A stretch of DNA of 64,000 nucleotides from Thermogutta sp039793925 (GCF_039793925.1 NZ_JBAMME010000294.1:28653-92652), one strand, 5' to 3'. Counted from the first letter of the stretch, positions 1 through 8,995 are shown. Numbers and translations: made by a program. Notes: generated by a model not told the origin, from the sequence alone.

Positions 1-975
1 CGATGTCACGATCGTGTAGGGCAAAAACATCGAGCTGAACAGATCCCATTTGGCGAGCCCTTTGTGGTACCTGCCCCACCCTTTCGCCAGGATGGAATAG
101 GGATAGAGAAACGTCATGTTGATTCCGACCGCAGCCCCGAGGGCGCCGAGGACCACGGTCACCCCCTCAGGTGTACTGGGCACATAGAATCCGAAGAAGC
201 CTCTTATCAACTCTCCCCAACGGATGCCTGTCCAAATGACAACAGCCAGAAAGGCGAGAATCACGATGCGAATCACCCACCGGAGAAAGCCTTCGTAGAG
301 TTTGATGCCTCTGGTGTGACTACCGTAGTTCCACACCGTGAAAATATTGATGGCCAGAATACAAAGTGCCGTCCCGTACTTGATGACATACTCCAACCAT
401 TTTGGCGTGCTTCCGGCCGAAACACTCGGGGAGGATTGTCTTTCCCCCACATTTTCAGGAGGCGTCGACGCGGCGGGATTGGCTCTCTCAACCACCGCCG
501 ACTGAGCGACCTGAGCCAGGTCCCATGCTGCAGCTCCGGCCAGAGTATATTGCGGGAAATGCCAGATAATTGACGCCACAATTGTGCCGAAGGCCCAAAA
601 GAGTGGAACAATGGGGTGAAGCTCTCGGCCAAAAGCACGGTACGGCCGTTCTCCTGTGGTAAGCACGACCTTTGCAAGAGCTGCGAAGATCATCACGCCC
701 AAAAACATCGCCAACGGTTGAACCCAGAGAAGTTTATATCCGAAAGAGGCTCCCGCCATCACCGAAGCCGTCGCACTTCCGGCTCCTAACGTCATGGCGC
801 TCTGAAGCCAGGCCGGCCCCGTCAATTTGGCGTATCCGCGAATCCGTTCCCAAAGGCTCTTTTTCTCCAGTTCTTGCAGGAATTTTTCCTCCTGCGCAAG
901 TTTTTCCGGATCCCATTTGGCCGTCATCGGAAGGCCTTTAGATTCCTCCGGGATCGTGGCAGTCGGACGAGTCAT
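1..975 (-). CDS. NRAMP-family divalent metal transporter-like protein, partial (C-terminus beyond left edge)
   Basis: An open frame starts at an ATG at 975 (GGGGGA ribosome site four bases upstream) and stays open for 325 codons to base 1, so the C-terminus is outside the window. After a charged cytoplasmic N-terminus of about 50 residues come hydrophobic segments. The first transmembrane helix (about 52-88) aligns with the NRAMP hallmark, including the conserved FGYxLLWV stretch. NRAMP proteins are proton-coupled Mn/Fe transporters of the inner membrane. Here the metal-binding DPGN of helix 1 reads GAGS (residues 64-67), and the helix 6 MPH motif appears replaced by GIN (about 285-295). Substrate and even transport mode are therefore uncertain. 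A polar linker near residues 165-190, rich in Pro and Ser, separates two hydrophobic blocks. Family membership is fairly sure; function is inferred only at family level. Confidence 0.75.
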   Translation of the reverse strand, partial: MTRPTATIPEESKGLPMTAKWDPEKLAQEEKFLQELEKKSLWERIRGYAKLTGPAWLQSAMTLGAGSATASVMAGASFGYKLLWVQPLAMFLGVMIFAALAKVVLTTGERPYRAFGRELHPIVPLFWAFGTIVASIIWHFPQYTLAGAAAWDLAQVAQSAVVERANPAASTPPENVGERQSSPSVSAGSTPKWLEYVIKYGTALCILAINIFTVWNYGSHTRGIKLYEGFLRWVIRIVILAFLAVVIWTGIRWGELIRGFFGFYVPSTPEGVTVVLGALGAAVGINMTFLYPYSILAKGWGRYHKGLAKWDLFSSMFLPYTIVTS

Positions 976-1275
976 AAGCGTCCCCCGGCAGCTAGCGGTT
1001 TCAGCGGTTAAGGTTTCACTAGTATGATCAACCTGACGGGCATCATTTCGAGTAACAATCTAACACGGCTAGCGTTAGGCCGAGTTTAACCAGCCAATGG
1101 GGGACTTGCAAGGTCTGCTTGGACTGGGTCTCGCTATCCTTACCGGGCCATTGATTTCGAGTTGGTTGTAGCGGAAACGCCGACTTCCTATGATGGATGC
1201 GATTTTAGAAGGCCTGAAGACGGGGGTTTCCGAGGTCAGAAATAGTGTGACGAGATGCCGGGAGAAAATGGTACC

Positions 1276-2868
1276 ATGAGAAGCAAATTCGTAGGGCGAA
1301 TGTGTACCCTGCTCCCCAGTTTGCTGATCGCGCCCTGGTTGGCTGAGGAAGCGAAGTCGCAGGGAATGTTTCCCGATCTACCGCGGCTATCCGCGGGCAG
1401 TACCGCGTGCGAGAACGCCCTTTGGATCGAGACCCCTCTCCACCGCCAGTTCATGCAAAGCAAGCGAGTTGTGGTGGCCGACCTACAAGGTCCTGGAATC
1501 ATTACGATGATCCATTTTGCATTGCCCGAGCGCATGGCCGCTCAACCCAAGACGTACCGTCTGGGCCGAGAGCTGATCCTGCAAATGTTTTGGGACGATG
1601 AGGAATCCCCCAGCGTACAGTGTCCGCTGGTGGATTTTTTCTGCGACCCAGCCGGCGAGCGCGATCGTTTAGAAACAGCCCTCGTGAACAAGAAGCGAGG
1701 GTGGAACGCCTATTTCACGATGCCGTTTCGAAAATCAGCACGCGTCGAGCTGCGTTATGACGGGCCAGTCGAACCCGGAAAAGAACTCTGGTCTTTGATG
1801 CCCTGTTACAGTTATGTTCTGGCCCAAAAGATCGATTCCCTCCCCGACGACTTCGGTTACTTCCACGCCTTCTGGCGGCAAGAATTGGTTAATCTGGGAA
1901 AACAGGACTATATTGCCCTTGCGACAAAGGGTCGGGGTAAGTTCATTGGCTGGAACGTGACTGTCAGATTACCGGGACGGCCTGGTTATCCTGTTGACGA
2001 AAACGAGAAATTCTACATTGACGAGGAGTCTGAGCCGTCAATAGAGTTCCAGGGAATCGAGGACTCATTCGGATTCAGTTGGGGTTTTCCTCCCGAGGAG
2101 AACACCTTTCTTTTGACAGGGTGGTTCCCGTTCCACAATGAGGGAGCAGCGGCTTATCGCTTCTTCCTTCACGACGCGATTGCATTTCAAAAGTCGCTGG
2201 TGGTATCTATAGGCTTCGGGAAAAACGAGCACCCCATGTTTCGAGAACAATTCAGCAGGCCAGGAAATGAACTAGAAATATCTTCCACAGTGTATTGGTA
2301 CCAGACTGAGCCGCACGAAGCGCTCCCACCCCTTCCACCAGTCGACAAACGCTCACCCACGGAGGTTAACTGGAAAGACCGGGAAGAACTTCCAGATCTC
2401 CAAGACCTGGAACGGCGAGGAGTGAAACTTCACCTCCGATGTGGCCGACCGGAAAAGGAGCTCATCTTCGCCCAGGAGGGGTACTCCGCAAAAGTGATTC
2501 GTGGATTTGCTTATACCGGCTGGCCGTTTCCGATCTTCCACACTCGAGCCGATGAACAAGAGGTGCAGATTATTTTGACGGTTCCAGCCAAACGTCGCGG
2601 GATCCTCCGCCTTTATGTGATCGATCCTGATCACTTTCAGGGTGGACGCCACCAGGAGATTCTGGTCAACGACAAATCATTCGGGGAGGTGCAAGGATTC
2701 GATCGCGGGAAATGGCTCGATTTGCCCTTGGATGAATCTTTCACACAAACTGGAGAGATTTCCGTACGGATCAAGAATCTCAATCCCCAATCCAATGCGG
2801 TAGTGTCGATTGTCGAGTGGGCGGAGCCAAAGGAAAAAGCCCCGCCGATACCTTATCAGCAGCAATGA
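1276..2868 (+). CDS. Secreted DUF2961 (GH172-type) protein
   Basis: Predicted exported protein of about 530 residues. The ATG at 1276 is preferred over one at 1255 because GGAGA lies ten bases upstream and the N-terminus then begins with a basic and hydrophobic signal peptide. Residues about 35-360 show the DUF2961 landmarks: an LQGPGIITMIHF segment, a WDDEESPSV stretch followed by LVDFF, an MPF(R/K)KSARVEL segment and FHAFWRQE. DUF2961 is now linked to glycoside hydrolase family GH172, whose characterised members act on difructose anhydrides or alpha-fructo/arabinofuranosides. The C-terminal 150 residues look like an accessory beta-sandwich. Substrate is not predictable here. It probably takes part in polysaccharide use in the periplasm or at the surface, a common planctomycete lifestyle. 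Confidence 0.8.
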   Translation: MRSKFVGRMCTLLPSLLIAPWLAEEAKSQGMFPDLPRLSAGSTACENALWIETPLHRQFMQSKRVVVADLQGPGIITMIHFALPERMAAQPKTYRLGRELILQMFWDDEESPSVQCPLVDFFCDPAGERDRLETALVNKKRGWNAYFTMPFRKSARVELRYDGPVEPGKELWSLMPCYSYVLAQKIDSLPDDFGYFHAFWRQELVNLGKQDYIALATKGRGKFIGWNVTVRLPGRPGYPVDENEKFYIDEESEPSIEFQGIEDSFGFSWGFPPEENTFLLTGWFPFHNEGAAAYRFFLHDAIAFQKSLVVSIGFGKNEHPMFREQFSRPGNELEISSTVYWYQTEPHEALPPLPPVDKRSPTEVNWKDREELPDLQDLERRGVKLHLRCGRPEKELIFAQEGYSAKVIRGFAYTGWPFPIFHTRADEQEVQIILTVPAKRRGILRLYVIDPDHFQGGRHQEILVNDKSFGEVQGFDRGKWLDLPLDESFTQTGEISVRIKNLNPQSNAVVSIVEWAEPKEKAPPIPYQQQ

Positions 2869-2918
2869 CGGTGTCACAAATTGGACCGGGCCTGGCGCTC
2901 AGGAGGAGCGTCTCTGCT

Positions 2919-3491
2919 TCACTGTGTGGAAGGCGCGAAAACAGTCACCACAGGGTTTTCCCAGTCCACCAGCACCCCTTCCCGCTCGGAAGCGAATAAC
3001 TCGTAATGCGTCTTATCCAACGGATCAAGGACAAGTACTGTTTCGCTTTCCTGTTTGCCTGGTAGCCTACCGGCCTTGACCAGTGCGGCGAGTTTGTCCC
3101 ACCGCGGCGGCCACATCACCAGCGTGTTTTGCGAACGTTTCACCCTCCACCAGATAAACTTTCCGGGCCTGTCCTCCGCCTCTGTAGAGAGAAACATCCA
3201 ATCACCGGCCTGGCGAAGGTAAAGCTTCATCGTTTTCAGGCTCAAGCCCTGGTCGTTCGACTGAATGAAACCCACCTCGAGAATTCCTTTTTCGGCATCC
3301 ACCACTCGGGCAACGGCGTGACCCGCTGTACCGGGCACCGTCCATACTCCGTTCCACTCTTCGGGCTTAAGAGTGACAGGATCCAGCCCCATTGGCCCGG
3401 TGGAGAACGCAACCTTGCACCCGCTTGACAAAAACGGTATGACCAAGCCGATAACCGCCAGGCACAACCGACACACAACCCGCGCGACCAT
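2919..3491 (-). CDS. Hypothetical lipoprotein
   Basis: About 190 residues with a hydrophobic signal and a lipobox ending LSSGC, so it is expected to be lipidated and membrane-anchored. Two ATGs lie in frame at 3497 and 3491. The perfect GGAGG at 3499-3503 is seven bases from the second but only one base from the first, so 3491 is chosen. The mature part is mostly beta, with many Trp residues and alternating hydrophobic positions, and I recognise no family. It converges with the upstream DUF2961 gene and is divergent from the Rrf2 regulator. A role in that NO-response locus cannot be claimed. Confidence 0.7.
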   Translation of the reverse strand: MVARVVCRLCLAVIGLVIPFLSSGCKVAFSTGPMGLDPVTLKPEEWNGVWTVPGTAGHAVARVVDAEKGILEVGFIQSNDQGLSLKTMKLYLRQAGDWMFLSTEAEDRPGKFIWWRVKRSQNTLVMWPPRWDKLAALVKAGRLPGKQESETVLVLDPLDKTHYELFASEREGVLVDWENPVVTVFAPSTQ

Positions 3492-3720
3492 GGCCATTCC
3501 TCCGTTAAATCAGTTCGACGCTCAAAGCATGTCCGGATCTCCGATGACATCAGCCAAGGAGCCGAGGACCGCTGGCAAGCCCCATCCGTATGCCAATCTA
3601 CACCGTGCAAAACACTAAATCAAACGCTTTTGAGGGAGATAAACTTGCCGGCCGCCGGTGTGCCGTCTGACATCAGAGGTCGGCGCGGACGAAAAACTCT
3701 GACGAGAACAAACGACTCTC

Positions 3721-3748
3721 TTGACAGGAGTGCGATCACAAATATAAT
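3721..3748 (+). promoter_or_regulatory. Consensus sigma-70-type promoter of the Rrf2 regulator gene
   Basis: A perfect -35 box TTGACA (3721-3726), a 16-base spacer and a perfect -10 box TATAAT (3743-3748) lie about 33 bases before the Rrf2 start codon. The predicted start site gives a very short leader with little Shine-Dalgarno sequence. Confidence 0.8.
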
Positions 3749-3757
3749 CACATGTGA
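3748..3757. promoter_or_regulatory. Candidate Rrf2 operator palindrome
   Basis: A perfect 10-base palindrome TCACATGTGA starts on the last base of the -10 box and covers the expected transcription start. A repressor bound here would block transcription, which fits autoregulation by the adjacent Rrf2 protein. Its core ACATGTGA resembles ACATGCGA at 4242-4249 upstream of the hemerythrin gene. The assignment to Rrf2 is inference. Confidence 0.45.
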
Positions 3758-3780
3758 ATATCTGAATAAGTTTGTGGGCC

Positions 3781-4206
3781 ATGATGTCGAAAACTGCTAT
3801 CCACGCAACGACCGCATTGATGATCCTCGCGGAGCTTCCTCCCGGGAGTTTTCTCGGGGCCGACGAGATTGCGCGCCGGGTCAAGGCTCCCCGTAACTAC
3901 CTGGGGAAGATCCTGCAGAAGCTTGCGGAGGAGGGGCTCCTTGAGTCCCAAAAGGGAAAGGGGGGCGGGTTCCGACTTGCCCGACCGGCCACCGAGATTT
4001 CCCTTTATGATATCGTCGAACCAGTCGACAAAATCAGTCGTTGGGAGGGGTGCTTACTGGGGCAGGAACGATGCACCGACTCGGCTCCTTGCCCAGTCCA
4101 CACTCGCTGGGCCGCGGTGAGGCAGGTGTATCTCAGCTTCCTGAGGGAAACGAAATTGTCTGAACTTGTGCAGAATCAGCGTGGGCTGTGTTGCATGGGC
4201 GGATAG
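3781..4206 (+). CDS. Rrf2-family [Fe-S] transcriptional regulator, NsrR/IscR-like
   Basis: A 141-residue winged-helix regulator. The N-terminal part (MMSKTAIHAT..., with the recognition region RNYLGKILQKL and the GGGFRLARP wing, residues 35-70) is typical of Rrf2. Three cysteines at about 91, 98 and 104, followed by PVH, match the Cys-Cys-Cys-(His) cluster-binding arrangement of IscR/NsrR. The protein probably senses NO or redox through an iron-sulfur cluster. It lies just upstream of a hemerythrin-domain protein and an NO reductase in the same direction, so an NsrR-like NO-responsive repressor is the best reading. An in-frame TTG at 3772 and an ATG at 3784 are alternative starts; 3781 aligns best with the family N-terminus. 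An unusual CC pair occurs near the C-terminus. Confidence 0.88.
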   Translation: MMSKTAIHATTALMILAELPPGSFLGADEIARRVKAPRNYLGKILQKLAEEGLLESQKGKGGGFRLARPATEISLYDIVEPVDKISRWEGCLLGQERCTDSAPCPVHTRWAAVRQVYLSFLRETKLSELVQNQRGLCCMGG

Positions 4207-4220
4207 CGGCGAAAAATTTT

Positions 4221-4261
4221 TTGACAGAAAAGTCGATATGTACATGCGATTAACGTGTTAA
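4221..4261 (+). promoter_or_regulatory. Regulatory region upstream of the hemerythrin/norZ genes
   Basis: A perfect TTGACA lies at 4221-4226, but no good -10 box sits at the usual distance. Downstream are two palindromes: ATGTACAT (4238-4245) and the 12-base inverted repeat TTAACGTGTTAA (4250-4261). The first overlaps ACATGCGA, similar to the candidate operator at the Rrf2 promoter. An activator-dependent or repressed promoter for the hemerythrin and NO reductase genes is inferred. Confidence 0.45.
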
Positions 4262-4316
4262 TCTGGGGCCGTGTGATGTTTGGTTTATGTTCCACTTTTT
4301 TACAGGAGTTGCAGAT

Positions 4317-4931
4317 ATGACGCCTCACAGTCAATCACCCACCGAAATTCTCCGCAACGAACACCGCGTCATCGAGCAGGTGCTCGCTGTCTTGGAGAAG
4401 TTAGCGGATAATGCGGCGGACAATGGAAAGATCGATGCGGAAATCGCGTCCCAGGCGCTGGATTTCTTCAGACGGTTCGCCGATCATTGCCACCACGCCA
4501 AAGAAGAAGATCTCCTCTTCCCCACACTTGAAGCCAAGGGGTTTCCCCGGGAAGGTGGTCCTACTGGGGTCATGCTTTATGAGCACGAACAAGGCCGGGC
4601 CCTCATTCGGCAAATGGGTGAAGCAATCCAAGCAGGCGAAACTGACCCGCAGGCGGCCGCCCAAAAATTCGCCGAGGCTGCCCGGCAATATGTCAATCTT
4701 CTCCGCCAGCACATTTCGAAGGAGGACAACATCCTGTTTGTCCTTGCCGAGCGAACGCTGAACGCCAGCGAACAGGCCGAAATGCTTGCCAAATTCCACG
4801 CCACGGAAAAAGAGCACGTCGGGGAAGGGGTCCATGAAAAGTATGTAGCTCTGGCTGAGGAGCTGCTGGCCAAGATGGGCATCGCGAAGGAATCTGTGCC
4901 GAAAGCGAGCGGTTTCTTCTGCTGCCACTGA
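4317..4931 (+). CDS. Hemerythrin HHE-domain protein
   Basis: A 204-residue, all-helical soluble protein. The start at 4317 has AGGAG eight bases upstream; an upstream in-frame ATG at 4287 lacks a comparable site. Putative di-iron ligands are visible at H16, the HCHHAKEED block (57-65), H90/E91 and an HISKED block near residue 143. This spacing is typical of the HHE cation-binding family used in NO or oxygen sensing and in repair of damaged iron centres. The C-terminus ends FFCCH, an unusual Cys-Cys-His tail that might bind a metal. It lies between an Rrf2 regulator and a quinol NO reductase, so an NO-stress role (binding NO or repairing iron clusters) is inferred. It is probably co-transcribed with norZ 94 bases downstream. 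Confidence 0.85.
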   Translation: MTPHSQSPTEILRNEHRVIEQVLAVLEKLADNAADNGKIDAEIASQALDFFRRFADHCHHAKEEDLLFPTLEAKGFPREGGPTGVMLYEHEQGRALIRQMGEAIQAGETDPQAAAQKFAEAARQYVNLLRQHISKEDNILFVLAERTLNASEQAEMLAKFHATEKEHVGEGVHEKYVALAEELLAKMGIAKESVPKASGFFCCH

Positions 4932-5024
4932 TTCCATTCTTTGCTGGGAATTCGGGGAAGTGTTCTGGGGGAACGTATTGCAGGACTAAAGTTTCGGCAG
5001 TCGCAGCTAAAAAGGAGTGCCACT

Positions 5025-7307
5025 ATGAGCACAAAAGGGTTGCGCAACGCGGCGATTGTGAGTTTCATTGTGAGCATGGCGATCCTCTTTATCGGCGGAT
5101 ACTTTGCTAAAGACCATGTTCCGCCTATCCCAAACAAGGTGGTTGTCGGAGAAAAGCTTCTGGCGGACAAGGAGACGATCCTTCGGGGGCAGGACGTTTA
5201 TCAGCGGTATGGGTTGATGGATCACGGAAGTATCTGGGGACACGGCTCGCTTCGCGGGATGGACTTTTCGGCCTACACATTGCACCTGATGGGATACCTG
5301 GTGCGAAATTACCACCTTGCCAAAGGACAGCCGCCTGACGATCTCTGGCAAAAGCTCCCACCGCCTCCGCGAAAGGAGCTCGACGAGGTGGACATGACGG
5401 TCATTCGCGAGCTGAAAGAAAATCGCTACAAGCCGGAAACCGGAACGTTGGAACTCACCGCGGCTCAGGCCTATGCATATGAGCAGTTGCTGCGTTTCTG
5501 GGATCGAACGTTTGCCGAAGGGGATCCCCATTACGGATTTTTGCCCAATGCGATTCCCACAGCCGAAGAGCGAAAGGACTTGGCGACGTTCTTCTTTTGG
5601 ACTGCCTGGGCGGCCGTCACGAATCGTCCGGGGCTGAACTACAGTTACACGAACAACTGGCCTTCGGACGTCACCGTTGGCAACCGGGCTTCGACACAAG
5701 CCCTGGTCTACTCGATCTTCTCGATTCTTGCGCTGTTCGTCGTTCTCGGCCTGGTGGTCTATATTGTCCATCGATACCAGTTCTTCTACGGAGAGTCGCA
5801 GGCCGTTCAGGCAGCTTACCGGCTACTGGAGCAACCGGTAACACCGAGTCAGCGGGCGGCGGCTAAGTTTTTCCTGGTCGCCGGGCTCCTCTTCATTGTG
5901 CAAATTCTCAACGGAGGATTGCTTGCGCATTACACAGTTCATCCCGGCAAGTTTTATATTGAGCTTGTCGGGCAGATGTACCCTTATAGCTGGGCCAAAA
6001 CCTGGCACCTGCAACTGGCGATCCTGTGGATCGCACTGTCCTGGATGGGAACCGCCATTTATTTAGCTCCTCTGGTGGGCGGGCGAGAACCTCCGGGACA
6101 ACGAGCCCTGGTAAACATTCTCTTCGTGGCGGCACTGGTCGTGGCGGTGGGAAGCCTGGTGGGAGAGGTCCTCGGCATCAAAGGATACCTTTCCCGGCTG
6201 GACGGAAATCTTTGGTACTGGCTGGGACACCAGGGTTGGGAGTATCTCGAGCTGGGGCGACTCTGGCAGATCCTTTTGTTTGCGGGATTGATTTTCTGGC
6301 TTGTCGTTGTGTATCGGGGTATTGCCCCGGGGCTTTTGCCCAGGTCCAATGGCAATTTTTCCGACCCCGAAGAGAAAGATCGCCGTGCGCTGATCACCTT
6401 TTACGTCCTCAGCGCGATATTCGTGGTGCTCTTTTTCGGCTTTGGACTCGCCTATGGACGTGGTACGCACATTACGATCGCCGACTACTGGCGATGGTTT
6501 GTCGTGCACATTTGGGTGGAAAGTATTTTTGAATTCTTCGGTGTGGGCGTCATTTCTTTGTTCCTCGTAACGCTCGGACTGGTGACAGCCAGTTCCGCAC
6601 TGCGGGTTGCTTATCTGACGGCCATCCTGGTCTTCTTGAGCGGTATTCCGGGCACCGCCCACCACTACTTCTGGTATGGCGGACCGAGTTTCTGGCTGGC
6701 CATCGGAGGAGTCTTCAGCTCGCTGGAACCCGTGCCGCTCATTCTGCTTGTGGTGCGGGCGTGGATGGAATACAAATCGATTCGGGAAGCGGGCCAGGAA
6801 TTTCCCTATCGATGGCCGCTGTTTTTCCTGACAGCCTCCAGTTTCTGGAATTTCCTCGGCGCAGGAGTGTTTGGTTTTATCATCAACCTTCCCATCATCA
6901 ACTACTATGAGCACGCCACCTATTTGACGAGCAACCACGGTCATACGGCACTGTTTGGTGTCTATGGGATGTTGGCCATTGCTGTAATTCTCTTCTCATG
7001 GAGAGGTCTGACGGAAAGTAAGGTGTGGAACGACCGCATTCTCCAGATTAGTTTCTGGGGCTTGAATGGTGGACTGTTCCTGATGTTCCTCACCGGTTTG
7101 CTGCCCATCGGAGTCATGCAGGTGTGGCACGCCTATGATAACGGTTTCTGGTGGGGACGCAGCGCAGCCTTCTACGAACTACCCATCATTCAGACGCTTG
7201 GCAATCTGCGCATCATTCCGGACACCATCATCATCGTGGTGGGAGCCCTGCCACTCTTGTACTTCCTGGTCACTACTTACCCACGGCTGCGAAAAGTCCA
7301 GAGCTGA
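5025..7307 (+). CDS. norZ: Quinol-dependent nitric oxide reductase (qNOR)
   Basis: A 760-residue inner-membrane enzyme reducing two NO to N2O with electrons from quinol. The start at 5025 is set by AAGGAG eight bases upstream. The N-terminal 240 residues form the cytochrome-c-like domain of qNOR but contain no CXXCH, as expected for the quinol type. The catalytic NorB part shows all expected ligands: H328 (heme b), H495 with E499 in HIWVE (non-heme iron), H546-H547 in AHHYFWYGGP, and H638/H640 in NHGHTALFG (hemes b3 and b). Fourteen or so hydrophobic segments are visible. It follows an Rrf2 regulator and a hemerythrin protein, forming a detoxification cluster; no other denitrification genes are nearby. 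A strong hairpin terminator follows. Confidence 0.96.
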   Translation: MSTKGLRNAAIVSFIVSMAILFIGGYFAKDHVPPIPNKVVVGEKLLADKETILRGQDVYQRYGLMDHGSIWGHGSLRGMDFSAYTLHLMGYLVRNYHLAKGQPPDDLWQKLPPPPRKELDEVDMTVIRELKENRYKPETGTLELTAAQAYAYEQLLRFWDRTFAEGDPHYGFLPNAIPTAEERKDLATFFFWTAWAAVTNRPGLNYSYTNNWPSDVTVGNRASTQALVYSIFSILALFVVLGLVVYIVHRYQFFYGESQAVQAAYRLLEQPVTPSQRAAAKFFLVAGLLFIVQILNGGLLAHYTVHPGKFYIELVGQMYPYSWAKTWHLQLAILWIALSWMGTAIYLAPLVGGREPPGQRALVNILFVAALVVAVGSLVGEVLGIKGYLSRLDGNLWYWLGHQGWEYLELGRLWQILLFAGLIFWLVVVYRGIAPGLLPRSNGNFSDPEEKDRRALITFYVLSAIFVVLFFGFGLAYGRGTHITIADYWRWFVVHIWVESIFEFFGVGVISLFLVTLGLVTASSALRVAYLTAILVFLSGIPGTAHHYFWYGGPSFWLAIGGVFSSLEPVPLILLVVRAWMEYKSIREAGQEFPYRWPLFFLTASSFWNFLGAGVFGFIINLPIINYYEHATYLTSNHGHTALFGVYGMLAIAVILFSWRGLTESKVWNDRILQISFWGLNGGLFLMFLTGLLPIGVMQVWHAYDNGFWWGRSAAFYELPIIQTLGNLRIIPDTIIIVVGALPLLYFLVTTYPRLRKVQS

Positions 7308-7356
7308 AACGCGGTTGCAGATCCGACCCTGATTGACCATCGGGGCTAAGATTTGG

Positions 7357-7400
7357 CGACGGCCGCCGAACGGGTACTGGTCCGCTCGGCGGTCGTTTTT
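7357..7400 (+). terminator. Rho-independent terminator after norZ
   Basis: The stem CCGCCGA (7363-7369) pairs with TCGGCGG (7386-7392), extended by CGA/TCG across a two-base bulge, and is followed by five T at 7396-7400. It lies 50 bases after the norZ stop. Confidence 0.85.
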
Positions 7401-7584
7401 CAATAGTGCATTTCTCGTGCGAAGTTCGCTTGCAGCAGGCTTTTGCTCACCCCGGGCAGTGTTATTGTTCTTAACGCGAAACCGTCACTAGGGCAGACCG
7501 GAGAACCGCACCACCGTGCGTTCCAAGCACCGCCAAGCACCACGAGGAATCCGGTACACCAATTCTGATCGGTTTCGCGTTTGC

Positions 7585-8868
7585 CTACGCCGATCGTGGA
7601 ACAGCGCTCGATTGAGAAGAGTTCTTTCGAGCGCCATAAGCTCCGAACTCGTAGGCCGCTTCGAACATCGCAACAATATTTTCCGGTGGGACGTCAGCCA
7701 AGATATTGTGGACCTGTTGGAAGACGAATCCTCCGCCTGGAGCGAGAATCTGCATGAGCTGCTTCACATGCTCTCTGACTTGCTGGGGAGTGGCGAATGC
7801 CAGTGTTTGATGCGTATCACATCCTCCTCCCCAAAATGTAATTCTTCTGCCAAAATCGCGCTTCAACCCCTCTGGATCCATACCCTTACATGAAATTTGG
7901 ACCGGGTTGATCGCGTCCAAACCCGCGTCGATCAAGTCATCCAGGAGCTCGCGGACCCCTCCACAACAGTGCAGCATGACCTTGACGTCGGCCAGTTCTT
8001 TGGCACGTTTCCACATCGCGGCGTGACGCGGCTTGAAGAGTTCCCGGTACATCTTCGGGGAAATCTGCGGTCCCGTCTGCATTCCAAGATCGTCGCCGAA
8101 GACGATAATGTCGATCAATCCGTCGAGTACGGGAAGCACGCGTTCCAAATTGGCTAGATGTGCCTCGGTAAGGCGATCAAGCACCCGCTCTGCTCTGGAT
8201 CGATCTCCCGCCAGGAGCATGTAAAAATTATCGTTGCGATAAAGGAATTGCCCACACTCCAGGAGATTTCCGCCAAACAGATAGAGGATTGCCCGATCTG
8301 TTTTCTGCCGCAGCCATTGCGCCCCTTTTTGCAAGCGTTCGAGGCCTCCTGGCCCTTCCACGATCGGACCGGGAGGTGATGGAATACCACACCAGATCGT
8401 ATCCTTGAGGGCCTCTGCCGCCCCATCGGGATTGTCTTTTTCGGCAAAGGGCCAGTAACACTGCTCGAAGTAAAGTGCGCCATCAGGCATTCGGCCCAGG
8501 ATACGCCCTGTTGGTCCGCGGAGGACCCACTCGTTTTCGCGTCGTTCCGGTACCGCCCAACTGGGCATTTGACAGGGAGTACCATCAGGTAACACCCAGT
8601 CCACCCAGTGCTCAGGTTCCTGGGCGAAGGCTCGCCCCAGCTCGATGGTATCCACGTGAAAGAGATCGAGAATATCCTCGTCAATAACGGCAAGCTGCTG
8701 GATAGGGTCATAGACGCGGATGGGACGATCCGGAAGGCCCAGGAATTTTCGCAAACGGGCATATGCAATCGCAGCGATGCCCGACGAACGGTGCCCTCCG
8801 AAGTCAATCGGCACCCGATCCGGTTCCTTATGTTCCAACGCCGCAAGCACGCGCTGACGAGGTGTCAT
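7585..8868 (-). CDS. Uroporphyrinogen decarboxylase (URO-D) family protein
   Basis: A 427-residue soluble protein beginning MTPRQRVLAALEHKEPDRVP, the opening typical of the URO-D/MtaA-like superfamily. The core segment MLHCCGGVRELLDDLIDAGLD with a following NPVQ matches the zinc-binding region of corrinoid methyltransferases and their relatives. True HemE proteins are shorter (about 340-350) and carry a different N-terminal RQAGR motif that is absent here. A methyltransferase-like or uncharacterised role is therefore more likely than heme synthesis. Planctomycetes carry many such paralogues. It stands alone, convergent with norZ. The reaction and substrate cannot be stated from sequence. Confidence 0.85.
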   Translation of the reverse strand: MTPRQRVLAALEHKEPDRVPIDFGGHRSSGIAAIAYARLRKFLGLPDRPIRVYDPIQQLAVIDEDILDLFHVDTIELGRAFAQEPEHWVDWVLPDGTPCQMPSWAVPERRENEWVLRGPTGRILGRMPDGALYFEQCYWPFAEKDNPDGAAEALKDTIWCGIPSPPGPIVEGPGGLERLQKGAQWLRQKTDRAILYLFGGNLLECGQFLYRNDNFYMLLAGDRSRAERVLDRLTEAHLANLERVLPVLDGLIDIIVFGDDLGMQTGPQISPKMYRELFKPRHAAMWKRAKELADVKVMLHCCGGVRELLDDLIDAGLDAINPVQISCKGMDPEGLKRDFGRRITFWGGGCDTHQTLAFATPQQVREHVKQLMQILAPGGGFVFQQVHNILADVPPENIVAMFEAAYEFGAYGARKNSSQSSAVPRSA

Positions 8869-8975
8869 AACCAGAGCCTCCCTTGGTCCTCTCCCGGTTG
8901 GTTCTCAAAAGGGGCTTTTGGACCGCACCACTGACCAAGAAAACTGGCTGCCATTTTAGCCAGTCAAGTCCTCCC

Positions 8976-8995
8976 AAAAAAAGCCCCTCTGGGGG
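8976..8995 (-). terminator. Terminator for the acyltransferase gene (minus strand)
   Basis: On the minus strand CCCC-CAGA-GGGG is followed by C and seven T. It lies just downstream of the acyltransferase stop at 9104. A second inverted repeat, ACTGGCT/AGCCAGT, lies at 8943-8964. Confidence 0.65.

Noticed and set aside
6063..6944. Long minus-strand frame opposite norZ
   Set aside because: Antisense of a highly conserved membrane protein, with no family-like content.
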